Notes: generated by a model not told the origin, from the sequence alone. Positions 33,233 through 45,510 are shown, counted from the stretch's first letter. The stretch: DNA of 64,000 bases from Mesodorylaimus sp. YZB2_4 (GCA_030248295.1 JASANH010000770.1:868001-932000), one strand, 5' to 3'. Program-made: numbers and translations.

Positions 33233-36200
33233 ATGCAACCATCTATTATTGATCGGTTATCAATAAGCTCAATCATCTTTATGGTCACATTAGTCATTCT
33301 CACTTACGCCGATCGATCAGCATTAAGTCGTCGAGTGACATATCAAGGTCGACAGCCCATATCCAACTGCACACCGGCGCAAATGCAGCAGCTCGGCACA
33401 AAAGTATTAAAAGAAATTTTAGCCAAATATGACAATAACTTAGTTCCATCGCCTCACGGGGTCGATGTGGAAGTTGAACTAATCATACAGAGTATATCCG
33501 AAATTTCTGAAATTTCTTACAGTTTCAAATCGGATTTATTATTCAGTCAAATTTGGCACGATCCGGGTCTTCGATTTGATCACATTACTACTTGTTTGAT
33601 CAACTTGACATTGAGTTTTAGAATGATCGAAAAATTGTGGCTTCCAAATGTATGCTTTGTGAACAGTAAGAAAACTGACATTCATTCATCGCCCACTCCA
33701 AATATATTTTTATTAATATTTCCCAATGGTACAGTTTGGACAAACTATCGAGTTGTGGTACAAGCGCCATGCAAAATGAACTTTACTGTATTCCCGATGG
33801 ATGTGGTTCATTGCGAATTGATATTTGAAAGTTATTCCTTTAATGCAGGCAAAGTAAGCTGGCAGATTTCCTAGCAGTTTCTTTCGCATGCCATTATATT
33901 GTCAATTTTTGAAGAACAGGTGCTCAAACGAGTTAGTTACAACTTGTTCTTCTTTCAGCTACTACTCTCAGATTTCGTGTATCTTAGAAGCATAGGTTTT
34001 TTTCTAAGCGTAAGGTGTCTGTCAGTCTTTGAAGTTAGAAATCCTGAAATACGCGAATGTGAGCTTGAAGGCCTCGACAGCTTATGTTACCAACAGAATG
34101 GATGGTATTATAGGCTTCCTTTTCTGTCAATGACCAGCTTTTGCGAGACGCTATCAGATTTCTCAGTCGTCCCAAGAAACACGCCGGTTTCAGGCAATTT
34201 AAATTTCAAAATATTCTCGCACCATTCATAGAAACATAGATTTTGGTCCTTTTGTGCTGGTAGTTCAGAAGAATTCAGTCTCTTAATTAACCAGGCATAG
34301 AAAAGAATAAATTGAAGGCTTGAAGATTGGAAAAGAGCTTTTCTGAGAAGTTTTATTATAATTGTTTGTGCGAAACGGAGAAGGAAGCTGCACACTTGAA
34401 AGAAGATGATGGTGGAGCCTCGGAAAATTACAGGAACATAAAATTGGAAGGATGCCATTATATAAAATAAAGGCAGTGGACGTCATGCAATTGTAACCGT
34501 GCCCCAGCTAACGTTAATAACGTGAGGTCTCTACTAGACCGTCGGTTACTACAGTACTCATAAGGCCACCAGGGCCACCAAGGCATAAAAGAATGTAGGG
34601 CAACCTTGTTATCTCTATCTTATTTACAGCGGCCCGTAAAATTAGTGATTTGTCGTTAAAATCGTAAAATCTGATACCTGAAGCCCCTTTCACTGAAAAT
34701 TGGTGCAAATTTCTATTAAGGATAGCTAAATGGTTGAAATCTGGGCTCAAATCTCTGAGCGCACACAACCACGCTCGATGAACTAAAGCGCATAAATGAA
34801 CCCACGCGTTACGGTAACCACAAATACTCAGCCGTCCCAGGGGAAATGATTGATCCAAATGGGTCTGATGGTTGGAAAACTGTTTGAGAGGGGAAGCAGC
34901 GGAATTTCAAACGCATTTTGGTCTAACTGTAAGCTCTACATAGAAAATAAATTTTCTATTCCCAAAATCGACGTGGACCGCCTCAAAAACCCTCTTTTTA
35001 TGAACCGTCATGACTCACTGTCTGCTGCACTTTGCTGGTGTCGCGGAGGACTCCAAATGTCCTACGATCCCCACGGGAACTATTTGAAGAGGATACTGAT
35101 AAACAATATTTGCTCATCCGGGGCACACAACCAACGGAGGGCGGCTAAAATGAGCTTTCTGTGGCCTTCGTATTGGGAGGGGAGACATCCTAGTGAAGAA
35201 GTTTCGTTTGGGCTTGTCAGAACGTTGGAGCCTGCTGCTACATACCTACGCTGCATGTAGACAATATGGCAGAAAGATCATACATTGAGTTTTTTGATTT
35301 CATCTTGGAAAACTCTACTAAAAAGGCACAAATTTAACAATTGCCGCATGGTTTTTGACATTGCAGGTCCGCCTACTGTGGAAACGTGAAGATCCAGTAA
35401 TACTGTACGAGCCTCCGGAGCTACCTGATTTTCATCTAGATAAATATAACTGGACTAAAAACTCGTTCGAATACCCAGCTGGTCTATGGGATCAATTGAA
35501 AGTCGAATTTATATTTCGAAGATCGTACGGATTTTATGTTTTACAAATTTATTTGCCGACCTATTGCATGGTAAGTCGCAAGTGAAAAAAAAGATGGCAG
35601 TTAAAAACAGAAATCATTGATTACGATTTCAGGTATTTATTAGCTGGCTCGGTTTCTGGCTGGACCACCGAGCATTGCCAGCCCGAGTGACTTTGGGTGT
35701 GAGTTCCATGATGGCCTTGGTCCTTCAATACAGTAACGTGGCCAGAAATCTACCCAAGGTCAGCTACGTCAAAGGCTTGGACATTTACATGTTCTGCTGC
35801 ATCGCTTGCATATTCCTAACCCTAATCGAATTGGCCGTTGCCGGATATTTGGAACGAAGAAATTCGAAAAAGAGTATAGCGGAAAGGAAAAAGAAAACGA
35901 CCGAAACTCAGCAAGAACCAAAATTACCTCAACCGAAGTTAAACTTGAGGTCATTGAAACCGTCTCGTCTCACCATGCGGCCGACATCGATAAAATTCGA
36001 TCCTACCCATGAAGACACCAATAACACGGCCATATGGTTGAAAGAAACAGTCATTGCGGGCACAGACATTTGTAATGGTTCCTCCACAGTAGCTAATTCT
36101 GACCAGCCAAGACCTAAACTGAATTTAGCAAAAGCGCGTCTACGTGGACTGGCCGCTGGTGGCGATCAAGCTGCAGTTATGGAAAGAAAAAGGGCTCTAC

Positions 36201-36628
36201 GTGCTTTATTAAACAAAGATCAAGATCCATCGCCGATACTTCGACCAGGTTCGCCGCCCACCGAAACTAAAATCCCGAGGCCAGGTGGAATGGCTCGCAG
36301 CGGAAATGCTGACATTGGAAAACGTTCTAGCGTCACTTTTCAAAATCCGGATGAGGCTATTACTCTTTGTCCTAAGCCCCAAGATGTTTCGGATACGTCA
36401 CCATCATTTCGACTCGGAGGTATCGGTGGGTTGAGAAATAGAAGAACCGCTCTGAGATCATACTTTATGGAAAAGAAATTTGACGATGACGATGCGGCTG
36501 GTGAGGGAAAATCGCGTTGGAAAGGCGACGACGTCGACCAGTTTTGTCAGAAATTATTTCCGGGCGTTTTCATTATTCTAAATGTGGCTTATTGGTGGTA
36601 TTACACGGACGTTGCTTCAAGGGAGTAA
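33233..36628 (+). CDS. anion-type Cys-loop ligand-gated ion channel subunit, 3 exons
   Basis: Exons 33233-33853, 35367-35570 and 35633-36628 are all in phase 0 (AAA|GTAAGC, ATG|GTAAGT; acceptors TTGCAG and TTTCAG), giving 606 residues. A signal peptide covers about 1-27. The extracellular domain has DLLFSQIWHD and the Cys loop C180-x13-C194 (FPMDVVHC). M1 spans about 260-285. PAR at 291-293, just before M2, is the signature of chloride-selective channels. M2-M3 read SSMMALVLQYSNVARNLP and KVSYVKGLDIYM. This style resembles nematode amine-gated channels (MOD-1/LGC-55 group; inference). The second disulphide of glycine and glutamate channels is missing. The M3-M4 loop is very long (about 230 residues, basic and proline-rich), and M4 ends the protein. 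It likely acts as an inhibitory synaptic receptor; the agonist is unknown. Confidence 0.9.
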
Positions 36629-36629
36629 T

Positions 36630-39030
36630 GACCCCCTGATTCAGCCATTTGGTGGTTTGACTGTGTCCAGGTTGGTCAATGCAATCATTGCGCACTCGTT
36701 TTATAAGACTGTGGAGGCCGTCATGGACTGGCATACATTATAGTAGGGCTGTGATGTATGAATGCGTTATATAGTGATTAAATCCTTCCCAGTCGGTTAT
36801 GTGTACAAGTTATAGTGGCATCCAATCTCGTGCGGTGTGCCACGACATTTATACTGTACCCCGGTTTTCGTTCAGCACATGAAGTCTTGAAGTTCCACGC
36901 CTTTTTGGTGCTTTGCATTGATTTGAAGAATACTTATGCAAATGGTGAATTTGAGCAAACAGACACGCCTGAATGACGCGTGTTAAAGGGCGGCTGGCAT
37001 TTATATGCGTTCTCGGGGCGAAGGGAACCTATTGGTTGATGATCAATAAAACAGCCCGCAGGCGAGCAGATTTTTTGCGCGGAAAGGTGTTTATCCTGAT
37101 CAGATGTCCTTGAGCGTATTGATCTGGTTAGAGTGAGCTTACAAAAACATTATGTGAGTCTAGCAAAGAGAGCTAAAATTGAGGTGCATAGGCTTGAGTA
37201 TTTTCGCTGCTATACTGTAAGCAGTGTTCAATAAGCTCACCATAGACCCAGATTCGGAATATCCGTCCGCAACCTGAAAATTCTCACCTGTATCCCCACT
37301 TACAGCGCTGGATTAGCCTCCCGTGAGGACCAGCAGCCTTTTTCGTGTATCTTCTTCTTACTGCATACTATCTGTTTTCTTTGGGAATGTACACGCGGCC
37401 CATGCGGCAACGTGGAGGGCATGTATATTCTCAAAGAAAACAGGTTATACTCTTATCCTACGGGGTAAAACTGTATTGTGCAATGTGGGCCTGTGTCATA
37501 AGATACGTCTCGCGTACCCATCTAATTTTCTTATCCTGCCCTTATCACTTTTTCGTTATCACTAACACAAATGCTTATTATTTAGATCTTGATACTGATC
37601 GTGAGTTCTGTACATACATATACCCAGACCTGAACCTACATTATTCCTATAAGCCCGCTTCACTTGTACCCTCTGGGTCGGACATATGTTCCAAAGTAAC
37701 AAGTGAGGACAGTGCACCCTGCAGAACACAGATGCCAATAGATGCGTAAAAATGCAACAACAATTTGAATTTGTGGTTAATTGTTTGAAATTGAAATTGT
37801 TGGATCACTCAGACCTGCAGGCCACGAATTTCAGAACTTCTGCCCATCTTTTTGTGTGTGACATGAAATACACTCACATAAAACTTCCATTAGTATATTA
37901 GAATAATGTGGCAAATAATTTGCGATTGAAGCATGTGCAAGTTCCGATGCGGTAGTCGCTAACTTTCTGCAAGCTGGTGCATATTTTCGGTGCACGTCAG
38001 GCAGGAATCATGTTTTGACAATGATTTCACGAAGCTGGATTGAACAACACGAGTCGGATTGCTGGAGTAATCTGAGATGGCCTAAGGTATGAACATCGCT
38101 ATAAGAAGTGACGAAATACAGATGTTGTTACATGTCAGTTGACTTACATCTGCTGAGTGCTATGTGGCTCGTTGACATAATTTCGCACAGGAGACACGAT
38201 CACATATCGTGGTTCTACCCAGTTGCAGAGCGGACAAATCGCCATGGATACGAAAAAAACCTTTAATTCATTGTATCTTGCTCCTTACACCTCCACGAAC
38301 AAAAGCCATCCTGATGCAGTAGTGGAATTTGATACGTAAGTTCACTCCCACACTCATGTGGGTTGATTTACCTGTCAAGGCAGGGTGCTGTGGGTCGCGT
38401 CACATGCCATTTTTCTCCGAATTCGCTTTTACACATTTTTTATATACGCTGCGCACAAAGGTTTCTACACTGGCTTTTATTGCTTTCCCTACTGCTGCTA
38501 AATAAATATTTATCAGTTATGAAATTAATCTGATTTTCTGCTTAAAAATTCTTAACGTTACGTGATTATTGAGTAGTGACAAAGCTTACGGTAAGCCAAG
38601 TACACGGGGACAGTGACACATACTGTAGTTGTCAGCTCTCGCCCACTGGAGATGGCCTGCTGTTGGTTTTACCTTGGCGACGTGATCGTATGTTTCAGGG
38701 CCAGTTGCACGGCCGATGGCGAGTGAAATAAGAGAGAATTATCGATCTCTCCTGACTACGAGATGTTTCCGCCGCGGGTCTTCTCTGATTGCTTGCCCAG
38801 CGCCAGAGATTTTAGGACTCATTGAAAAGGGACTCACAGAATTCTGGTTACGGGATCAGTAATCAGGTAACCAACGACATAAGCAATGCTTCTTGCGTTT
38901 ACAGCCGTAAATCTCTGCGTACGATTTTTCTAAAAGTCCCACTGATACCAATAATATAAATATAAATTCAGCTTACTGTTCAATTCTAAAGTGGCGTATA
39001 GAATGGGTGTCAATATATCGGCCTCGCAAT
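36630..39030. other. intergenic, no gene seen
   Basis: 2.4 kb without a supportable gene. The overlapping plus frames at 37323-37749 lack any domain, signal or splice context. Confidence 0.5.
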
Positions 39031-39034
39031 TGAG

Positions 39035-39499
39035 GTGCAGCATATTGTATCACATAGTAACTGGCGTACAAGACGAATAATTGGTGCTTTTCGTTGGACA
39101 ATACCGTACGAATCAGCCTTGGAGACATTGAATTGGCCATTTTTATCTGATCGTAGAAACCATCATAAACTGTTTCAACTATATCGATATTACCATGGTC
39201 ACGCGGTTCATCCAACTATGCGTTTTGTGCACTCGGAAATGTGTGGTCGTCGTGTAAGTGCTCGTTTAACAAAGCCTCATCACCTCGAAATTACCAAACC
39301 TCGCTCGTTGTCATATTCTCAGAGTTTCGAGTTTTCGACTATCACTTTATGGAATTCTGTGATACCGAGTGATATCGCTATCGGTACTTTCGAGGAATTC
39401 AAAAGTTATGTTCTAAGCTTCGTTTTTAGACTTTTTTATCCTGTTTTTCTCGTATTTGTGCTGTGCCATTTCAGTGGGCTGATAAGCTTTTCGGCATAG
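39035..39499 (+). mobile_element. 3' end of a LINE (non-LTR retrotransposon) polymerase
   Basis: The 154-codon frame reads like the C-terminal region after the reverse transcriptase domain of LINEs: NWRTRRIIGAFRW, LSDRRNHHKLFQLYRYYHG, then ITLWNSVIPSDIAIGTFEEF. The phrase 'TLWNSVP-D---T---FK' is typical of CR1/Jockey-like elements (family knowledge). No upstream RT motif is present, so it is a 5'-truncated copy. An ATAGC-type short tandem tail follows at 39507-39534, as is common at the 3' ends of CR1-like elements. Confidence 0.75.
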
Positions 39500-39506
39500 T
39501 AAATAT

Positions 39507-39534
39507 AGCACAGCATAGCATAGCATAGTACAGT
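39507..39534 (+). repeat. CATAG short tandem tail
   Basis: About five degenerate units of CATAG/CACAG/TACAG directly follow the LINE fragment. They probably are its 3' terminal repeat. Confidence 0.6.
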
Positions 39535-39629
39535 ATACCATAATATCGAGAGATGTAAAAAGGGTTTGGCAGATTGTCAAGAGCAGGACAGTCAAGAGCA
39601 GGAAGCCTCATCTGCGCCCCCAAAACGGC

Positions 39630-39870
39630 AACGGATGTGGTTGCCAGTCCAAGAATACAGATCGGATGATTCGTTCAGTTTGATGCACTTCGTTCCCGCT
39701 ATTGGTCCAGCGAATGATTGGGCTTCGCCTGTGCAAATGTTATTAGCAGCCCATGCGTGAGGGACGGCTAGTTCATTCAAAAAACACACAGGCTTTCTTG
39801 ATTGGACCAGCGTGAAAGTACCTACTGCTAACCCAGACCGTCAGCTGTAATTGCCGCAGTCAATAAAAAG
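39630..39870 (+). repeat. interspersed ~230-bp repeat, copy 1
   Basis: This shares ordered words with copies at 44700 and 45115: GTCCAGCGAATGA, GCAAATGTTATTAGCAGCCC, CCATGCGTGAGGGACGG, TAGTTCATT, ATTGGACCAGCGT and GTCAGCTGTAATTGC. It is not like the SINE family above, and no frame is kept between copies. Confidence 0.65.
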
Positions 39871-39934
39871 AAGCAGGCAACAGTAGAAATAAAAACAAGT
39901 AAGAGCTGGGACAGGTGACGATGATCTTCATTTT

Positions 39935-40860
39935 ATGAGCTTCTTTGACGTCAGACATATTGCTCTTCAAGTAGTGAAAGCGCGCGAACGCGTACCATAC
40001 ACTTGCGAAAAACGGGTATCATTCCTGAAATGGCCTCAACCCAACCAGATCAAAAAGCAAAACATGCAAAAATTAGCATCGCTATTGTCGAAGGAAGCCA
40101 GTGTCGTCCAGGGTCCAGATGGGTCATTCCAAGAGAACACATAGAATGGATGCCTTGTGGCTAACTCTGCACGGCCTTGACTAGGCGGATTGTAGGCAGG
40201 ATTTCAACGTCAGAACCACCAGTCCATTGCTGGACTCGCGAGGCCAGCAATCATGAAAAGCCGCTTAACAGCGCCAGCCGCCCCTCTCTTTCCTGCGTTT
40301 TATACATTGTATTTGCTGATCGGAAAGCGCTTGAACCTCCTTGAGCTTCCAGGTTAGCAAGCACTCGTAGCTTTGATGAACCCTTGAATCTGATTATGCT
40401 CTTGCTACGATGGCTGCAAAAAATTACGCGAAACCATCTGCATCTTTAGTAGCACACTCATATTCAGTGATAGCCGAGTGATACCCTATCGAGTTATTTG
40501 TCGCTCGCGGGCCACGTTGTAAAAAAGGGAGTTGTTGAGGCGAAGTTCCAACAACTTTTTCAATTATTTCGTTACATTGGCGGCATTAGAGCAAATCCTT
40601 GCAAATTGTGAACTGCCAAACCCTTTGTTGCACATTGTGTCCAAGCACCCCAGAGATTCTAAGGCACGTTGGAATAGACAGCATATTAGATGAGTGGTGC
40701 TTCATCAAAACTTTTTTTTGAATAAGAAATTCTGCAAAAAGGTTTCGTAGTTCAATCAACTGCAAAAAGAATGCGCAATAAATAAATGGCGAACTTATTG
40801 TACTTTGATTTCTTCTTACATCCGACTAGACAGATGAACCTTTTTAGCTGGGCTCGAATA
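39935..40860. other. no gene seen
   Basis: A 69-codon plus frame (39935-40144) has no recognisable content. The rest lacks open frames. Confidence 0.45.
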
Positions 40861-41094
40861 TCATGGTGGTAATGATTTTATTGGGCGGCGCAGATCATAG
40901 GAAACAGCTATATTGCATTGAGCTCTATTGGTAAACTGGGTGCAGTCGGAACCATAAAAATTCCTTATGCGGCGCATTATAAAAGAAAAAGTCTGCCAAA
41001 AGTGCAACTCTTTAAAGTTTAACTTCTTAGCCGCTCGTTTGTGCACTGACTCAAATAATTTCAAAGACTTTCCTATAATCCTTGGGTTATGCAA
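40861..41094 (-). mobile_element. possible LINE polymerase fragment
   Basis: The frame contains SLKLFESVHKRAAKKL, which resembles the 'IE-VQ(R/K)RA-K' segment found after the RT core in LINEs. It also has an RNFYGSDCTQFTNRAQCN stretch. Only about 75 codons are open. The reading is tentative, and it could be chance. Confidence 0.3.
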
Positions 41095-41185
41095 TAAGAT
41101 TGATCATTGAAGATTCTGTTCTTTGTGCTGTGCATATATTGCTTGCACAGGTGTCTAAACACGCTTTAAAAGTGCAAGCAAAAGG

Positions 41186-41192
41186 TATATAA
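41186..41192 (+). promoter_or_regulatory. TATA box candidate
   Basis: TATATAA lies about 107 bases before the ATG at 41293. Initiator-like TCAGTC words follow about 17 and 30 bases downstream. This is well placed for the secreted vWD-type gene. Confidence 0.45.
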
Positions 41193-41292
41193 CCCACGAA
41201 AAATCAGTCATCACTTCAGTCAAAGAAACGAAGTTTAAAGGTGAAGTTGATTCCAGCGAAAAATCATTAATTCATTCGACTGACAAGTCTCA

Positions 41293-42967
41293 ATGATAAT
41301 GCTTCGATCATCGATCGTACTTTTGGCTTTCGGCGGCTTCCTCGCTTCCTGTATGTCCCTAAGCCCAGGGATATCTCTCAAGTGATCCATAGCGTTATTT
41401 CAGGTCTCAAGAATCCAGCCGACACGTGCGATGTGGGCGAGCTGTAACGAGTCCCTGGCCTATGCAGGAATGAAAAAAACATTTCCAAATGCAACGATTA
41501 CTGCAAGAAAAAATACGGGGCTGAACTGGTCGGCGCGGCATGGAGTGAACCGCGAGCGAATGGAAAGAAGGATTGCATCTGCAAAATTGAGTGAGTCGAC
41601 CTCACCTGGGTTTCCTCACATTTGCTAAGCCTCTCCGATCATTTAGAATGCTGTAACCAAGGCTGTTGGGGCGACCCTCACTGCTGGACCTGCGACGGTG
41701 TCAAGTTTGGTTACCAAGGTTTGAAGACCTATTACGTGTTGAAACCAATTAAAAAATATCCGACTCTTCCCGAATTTGAGATTCTTTAATCAAATAAACA
41801 GTGGCTGAAAGGTCAAATTGCCATCTTGGACATTTCTGAGATCATTATTCGCGACTGGGCTCTTCACATCACCGTCAAGGCGCCCCACGAGAAAGACGAA
41901 TACAATTTGACGGTGAGTGGGTTAAACTGAAACACTGACTGGTACTGGGACCTCCGATCGTACCTACAGAATTCATCGTGACACACTGGATAGATGAGCC
42001 TTCAATGTGCAATATTTCAAATCCTTTTAGTGATTTGCGCTGTTCCGAGTATGCTGCTCCTCCTCACAGTCCTAGCGGGTCATCTTCACACAAGCATTCC
42101 AACACATTTTGGTGGCAAGCCACCTTGTTTACCGCTATCAACACTATACATAGTATCCTCTCAGAGGTCTGCTGCATCACCACTAAGAGTATTCTCTGAT
42201 TTGTGCAGTTAAATGAGAAAAACAAGATATTCCATACCGCTTCCCCAAATTCGACGACTTCCGTGAGGGCTTTGTCAATATCGAGTATGGCGACGCCAAA
42301 AAACACCAAGTCGTCCTGACCACCAGCTTTGGTCTCCGCATTGTCTACAACACCAAGAACGCCGGCGCTGCGACCATGTATTCTGACGTTTCCATTGACA
42401 CACCACGCCATCCTGAACTGAAGAACAATATGCACGGATTTCTGGGACGATGGAACGGAAGTCCCGACGAAGACTCAATCGACGCGAATGGCAAGAACAC
42501 GTGCTCGATGCTGCATTCTCGTGGAACTTCGGTGACAGTTGGATCGTGCCAGAAGGGAGGACCAAGACTGCCGATTGGTAAGGAGGCAACCAGGTTGGCA
42601 GCCTATTTACAAATTTTTCTCTCCGCAGCGTTCAAAAGAAAGATGAACAACAGTTCAAACAAAAGGTTGAAGCAGTGGACATTACAGTCAAGAAGACTGT
42701 AGAAAAGGTTTGTCAGCAAGTTTTAGAAAATTCAGATTATTGAAGACATGCGCCGAGGATATTGATCGCCCAGAAGTAGAAAACTACGTTACCGACCTGA
42801 TCTTCATGGACGACAATCAGTCTCGAAAAGAATACATCGAGGATTTGATCGACAGCTTTGTTTCAACTTGCACTAGGCGAGGTCATCACGTCAACCATTA
42901 CGAACATTACAACCCTGATTTCGTCGTCCCGGTTGTTGTCCGGTACGGTTGTTTTGACCAACTTTGA
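41293..42967 (+). pseudogene. secreted CxxxC/CxC domain fused to a von Willebrand D domain, frame-disrupted
   Basis: Exons: 41293-41350 (signal MLRSSIVLLAFGGFLASC), 41404-41443, 41468-41590, about 41630-41735, 41802-41912, 42209-42577 and 42629-42967. The first three join in perfect phase and give a small cysteine domain (CNDYC ... CIC). Next comes a vWD domain: CWGDPHCWTCDGVKFGYQG, then HQVVLTTSFGLRIVY, FLGRWNGSPDEDS and a shifted SWNFGDSWIVPEG. The tail is helical and acidic (RPEVENYVTDLIFMDD). The frame breaks three times, each explained by one missing base: in an A-run at about 42219, near 42508, and near 42741. An in-frame TAA at about 41784 is avoided only if a 66-nt intron (41736-41801) is removed. 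The junction near 41591-41629 needs a very short 39-nt intron. It could be a decaying gene or a gene with assembly errors. Confidence 0.7.
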
Positions 42968-43039
42968 ATCGTCCATGGGCGGAAAAGTATGTTTACTGCA
43001 CCTGCATGGCACATTCGCAACAATACCAAGGCTATTTTG

Positions 43040-44130
43040 CGATTCAACGACTCTTGGACACTGCTCACTTTTAGTTTAATGATCACCAGCTGTTGCTTGC
43101 CCACTGCGCTCGCCTCTTTTCTCCACCAGAAACATGGATTTTTGTCGGAAGCTGGCAATTGTTCTTATCTGCATGACCATGATCCACGAAAAGATTTCGG
43201 CTCGCAGCATAGAAGAAAGAGATTTACCGTTTACGCGTCGCCATTGCGCAATGCTAAATGCACAGAGGTTGTTCTCGTGCCGGATGGTGGAAAGAAACCC
43301 CAGACAAACAAGTGAGTGATACCATAAATGTCTCCCCACCAGTGTAGCGAGAGCGGCGTTGTTGAAGCGAAGAGTAGAAGAGAGAATGAGCGGACCGACT
43401 GCTCTGGTCGGCCGACTATGAGAGACTGATCGTGAGCGTAACACAGACTTCGTTACACTATCTTCACGGACAAAGATAAGAAACGACCACTCTGGTCAGC
43501 GACAGGAACGAGAAGTGCCACAGGGAAGGGAACTGAGCATAGAAGGCAAAAAGGATCACATCGGAAAGTCACAGATCGACGATGCTTCTCTTGGGCTTTA
43601 ATTTGAGCATTGAATCCATCGCGCTCTGTCGAGACAACCAGTAAGTCCTGCTTTGCACACACGTCTTGCTTCTAGCTATCAAAAGAGAAGTTTCCCCTGC
43701 TTTGTCGCATACTCACTTCTCAGCTTCATTCAGCACACATATGGAAAAAGACGCAAAAGGTTTGATTCTTATCGCTTGTCTGCGTCAGACAATTTCCATC
43801 TAAAGAAGTTTGGAGCCTAAAAAGCACCCCCCCCCCCCCTCAGCTACAGCTAGTTAGATCAGACTCTCTCGAACACAATTTCATCAGTCGAGTTTGCGAA
43901 AGAAGAAAAATCTTTTAGGCTCGCGTCCTAGAGTTGATTGTTGAACCCTACAGGCTTGTAAATAACAGAGTTTTAGAAATCAGTACAAGTCGTTTTTAAT
44001 TCTAAGAATACTCGTCGGATGATTGATACGATGATGAGTAACAAAGTATCACAAATTTCCATTTTCGATGTCGCTTGTGCATCGATCATTCTTGTGACTC
44101 GAGTCTTTAAACTGTGACAGAAATAAAGAG
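43040..44130 (+). repeat. peptide-gene duplication, copy 1
   Basis: This is homologous to 48860-49815. The upstream text (GGACACTGCTCA-TTTTTAGTTT, CAGCTGTTGCTTG), the coding exon, ACCATAAATGTCTC, and the 3' part (AGTCAGTACAA-like text, TTTTTAAT, CTCGT-GGATGA, AATAAAG) occur in the same order. Large indels separate the blocks. Confidence 0.7.
43134..43319 (+). pseudogene. small secreted peptide gene, frameshifted copy
   Basis: The leader MDFCRKLAIVLICMTMIHEK is a good signal peptide that parallels the intact copy at 48941. After RSIEER the frame is lost. Compared with the other copy, one base is missing in an AGAAGA stretch near 43221. From there the homologous mature part (KCTEVVLVPDGGK) continues in a neighbouring frame to AA|GTGAGT. 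A translated product would have a wrong tail. Either a pseudogene or a single-base assembly error. Confidence 0.7.
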
Positions 44131-44690
44131 CTTTTAGTGTCCGTGTAATATCAACTATGGAATTGCATTCTGAAATAAACCTACATGTAATTTACTGGAC
44201 AGAAACTGATCACACCCTCCGTATAAAATTATTTCTTGACGTTATTTCAATCAAAATTACTAGGCAGTCAAGGTTTTTACTTTGCACTCGCTCCTTATCC
44301 AAGGGATAACTGTAAAGAAGAATGCGCCCAAAATTAAGGACTAAGCCGTCTGTTCGCTAGCTTCAATAAACTTCGAAACTCTGTTGGCTTATAAGCAAGA
44401 ATTACATACTGATTAGCTCATTTTTAGAAACAGCCAATTTCAATCCCAATAAAGCTATACGAGTAATTTCATCTTTGCCTGTTTTATAAGAACATCCCTT
44501 CGCAATAGGAGCCCCGAACGGAAAAAAAACCGGATACGGAGTAGGAGATGTGAGCAGTGACTGAGTTTACAGCTACAACTATTTTCAGAGCCCCGCATCT
44601 CTCTGGTCCAATAGACGCACAAATATCTTGCCTGGTGTGTGGATCAGTTGCTTCATTGATGTGGACACAAGCTGAAACAGGAAGGCAGTT
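43670..44690. other. 3' region of the frameshifted peptide copy; non-coding
   Basis: It holds a run of about 12 C near 43828 and an AATAAAG at about 44123 that aligns with one in the other copy. No frame of note. Confidence 0.5.
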
Positions 44691-44699
44691 TTGGGGACG

Positions 44700-44940
44700 C
44701 AGATGCAGATGTGGTTGTTAGCCCACATGAGGATCGTATGGTTCGATCATCCTGGTGCATTTTGTTTCAGCTATGGCTGCGGCGGAAGAAAACTTTCTAG
44801 AGTACTGTACTCGTGCCCTAGGCAGACTTAAAATTTGTCAGCCCAGTTGTGAGGAGCTTGGCTGGTTCATTGATCAAAATGCAGGTCTAGTCAGGAGTTG
44901 GACCTGCGAAGGAAAATCGCAGACCCAGCTGAGCTGATGT
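44700..44940 (+). repeat. interspersed ~230-bp repeat, copy 2
   Basis: The right part (GGCTGGTTCATTGATC, AATGCAGGTCT, AGTTGGACCTGCG) matches the copies at 39630 and 45115. The left part (GATGTGGTTGTTAGCCC) matches the first copy's GATGTGGTTGCCAGTCC. A 60-codon frame inside is not shared by the others. Confidence 0.55.
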
Positions 44941-45114
44941 GAGTTCACACCAGCAAATGTTTTAAGTTGCATCTTGTACGCAAGTGGATTGTCTAGCCAG
45001 GAGTGCGAATCAGCGGCTTCCTACAATTTGACGCTGCCACAACCACGACAAAGTCTTACAAAAAAGAATTCAAAAACGGAATGGTGCAGTTGATGAAACG
45101 CATATCGAGTATAG

Positions 45115-45345
45115 TTGTCACCGAACATGCGGGTTGGGTGGCTCGTTCACTTTTGTGAATTCCAGTCCAGCGAATGACCATTTGATAGCATAGACTCTGT
45201 TCGTGCAAACCGTATCATCAGCCCGTGCATGACGGTCAGATGGTTCATTGACTACAACACAGGTCTTCCTTCTGCTGATTGGACTAGTGTAGGAACCCTG
45301 CGCCAGATCGTCAGCTGTGATTGCAGTATTGAGAGGAAAGAGCGA
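45115..45345 (+). repeat. interspersed ~230-bp repeat, copy 3
   Basis: CAGTCCAGCGAATGACC, CAGCCCGTGCATGACGG, ATGGTTCATTGACTAC, GATTGGACTAGTGTAGG and GTCAGCTGTGATTGC align in order with copy 1. It is followed by CAGCTGA-rich text. Confidence 0.65.
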
Positions 45346-45423
45346 AGATTGTGAAGAGACATTACATAAGAAAGCTGAGCTGAACCCAGCTGAGACCTGG
45401 GCTCCCAGCTGACCTGACCCAGC

Positions 45424-45510
45424 TGAGAGTCGAACTCTCGCCTGCAACTGTGCACCGACAGATGTGCTCTCGCCTGTAGCTGTAACTGTGCGCCGAGAGT
45501 CGAATCAGGT
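45424..45510 (-). other. tRNA-like, CAGCTG-rich patch
   Basis: On the minus strand GAGAGTTCGACTCTC resembles a T arm with B box, and GGCGAGAGCACATCTG resembles a D-to-anticodon region. A partial second copy follows. No full cloverleaf forms, so it is probably a SINE head or tRNA relic. Confidence 0.35.

Noticed and set aside
37323..37749. Two overlapping plus frames rich in aromatic residues
   Set aside because: No signal, domain or exon context; they overlap each other.
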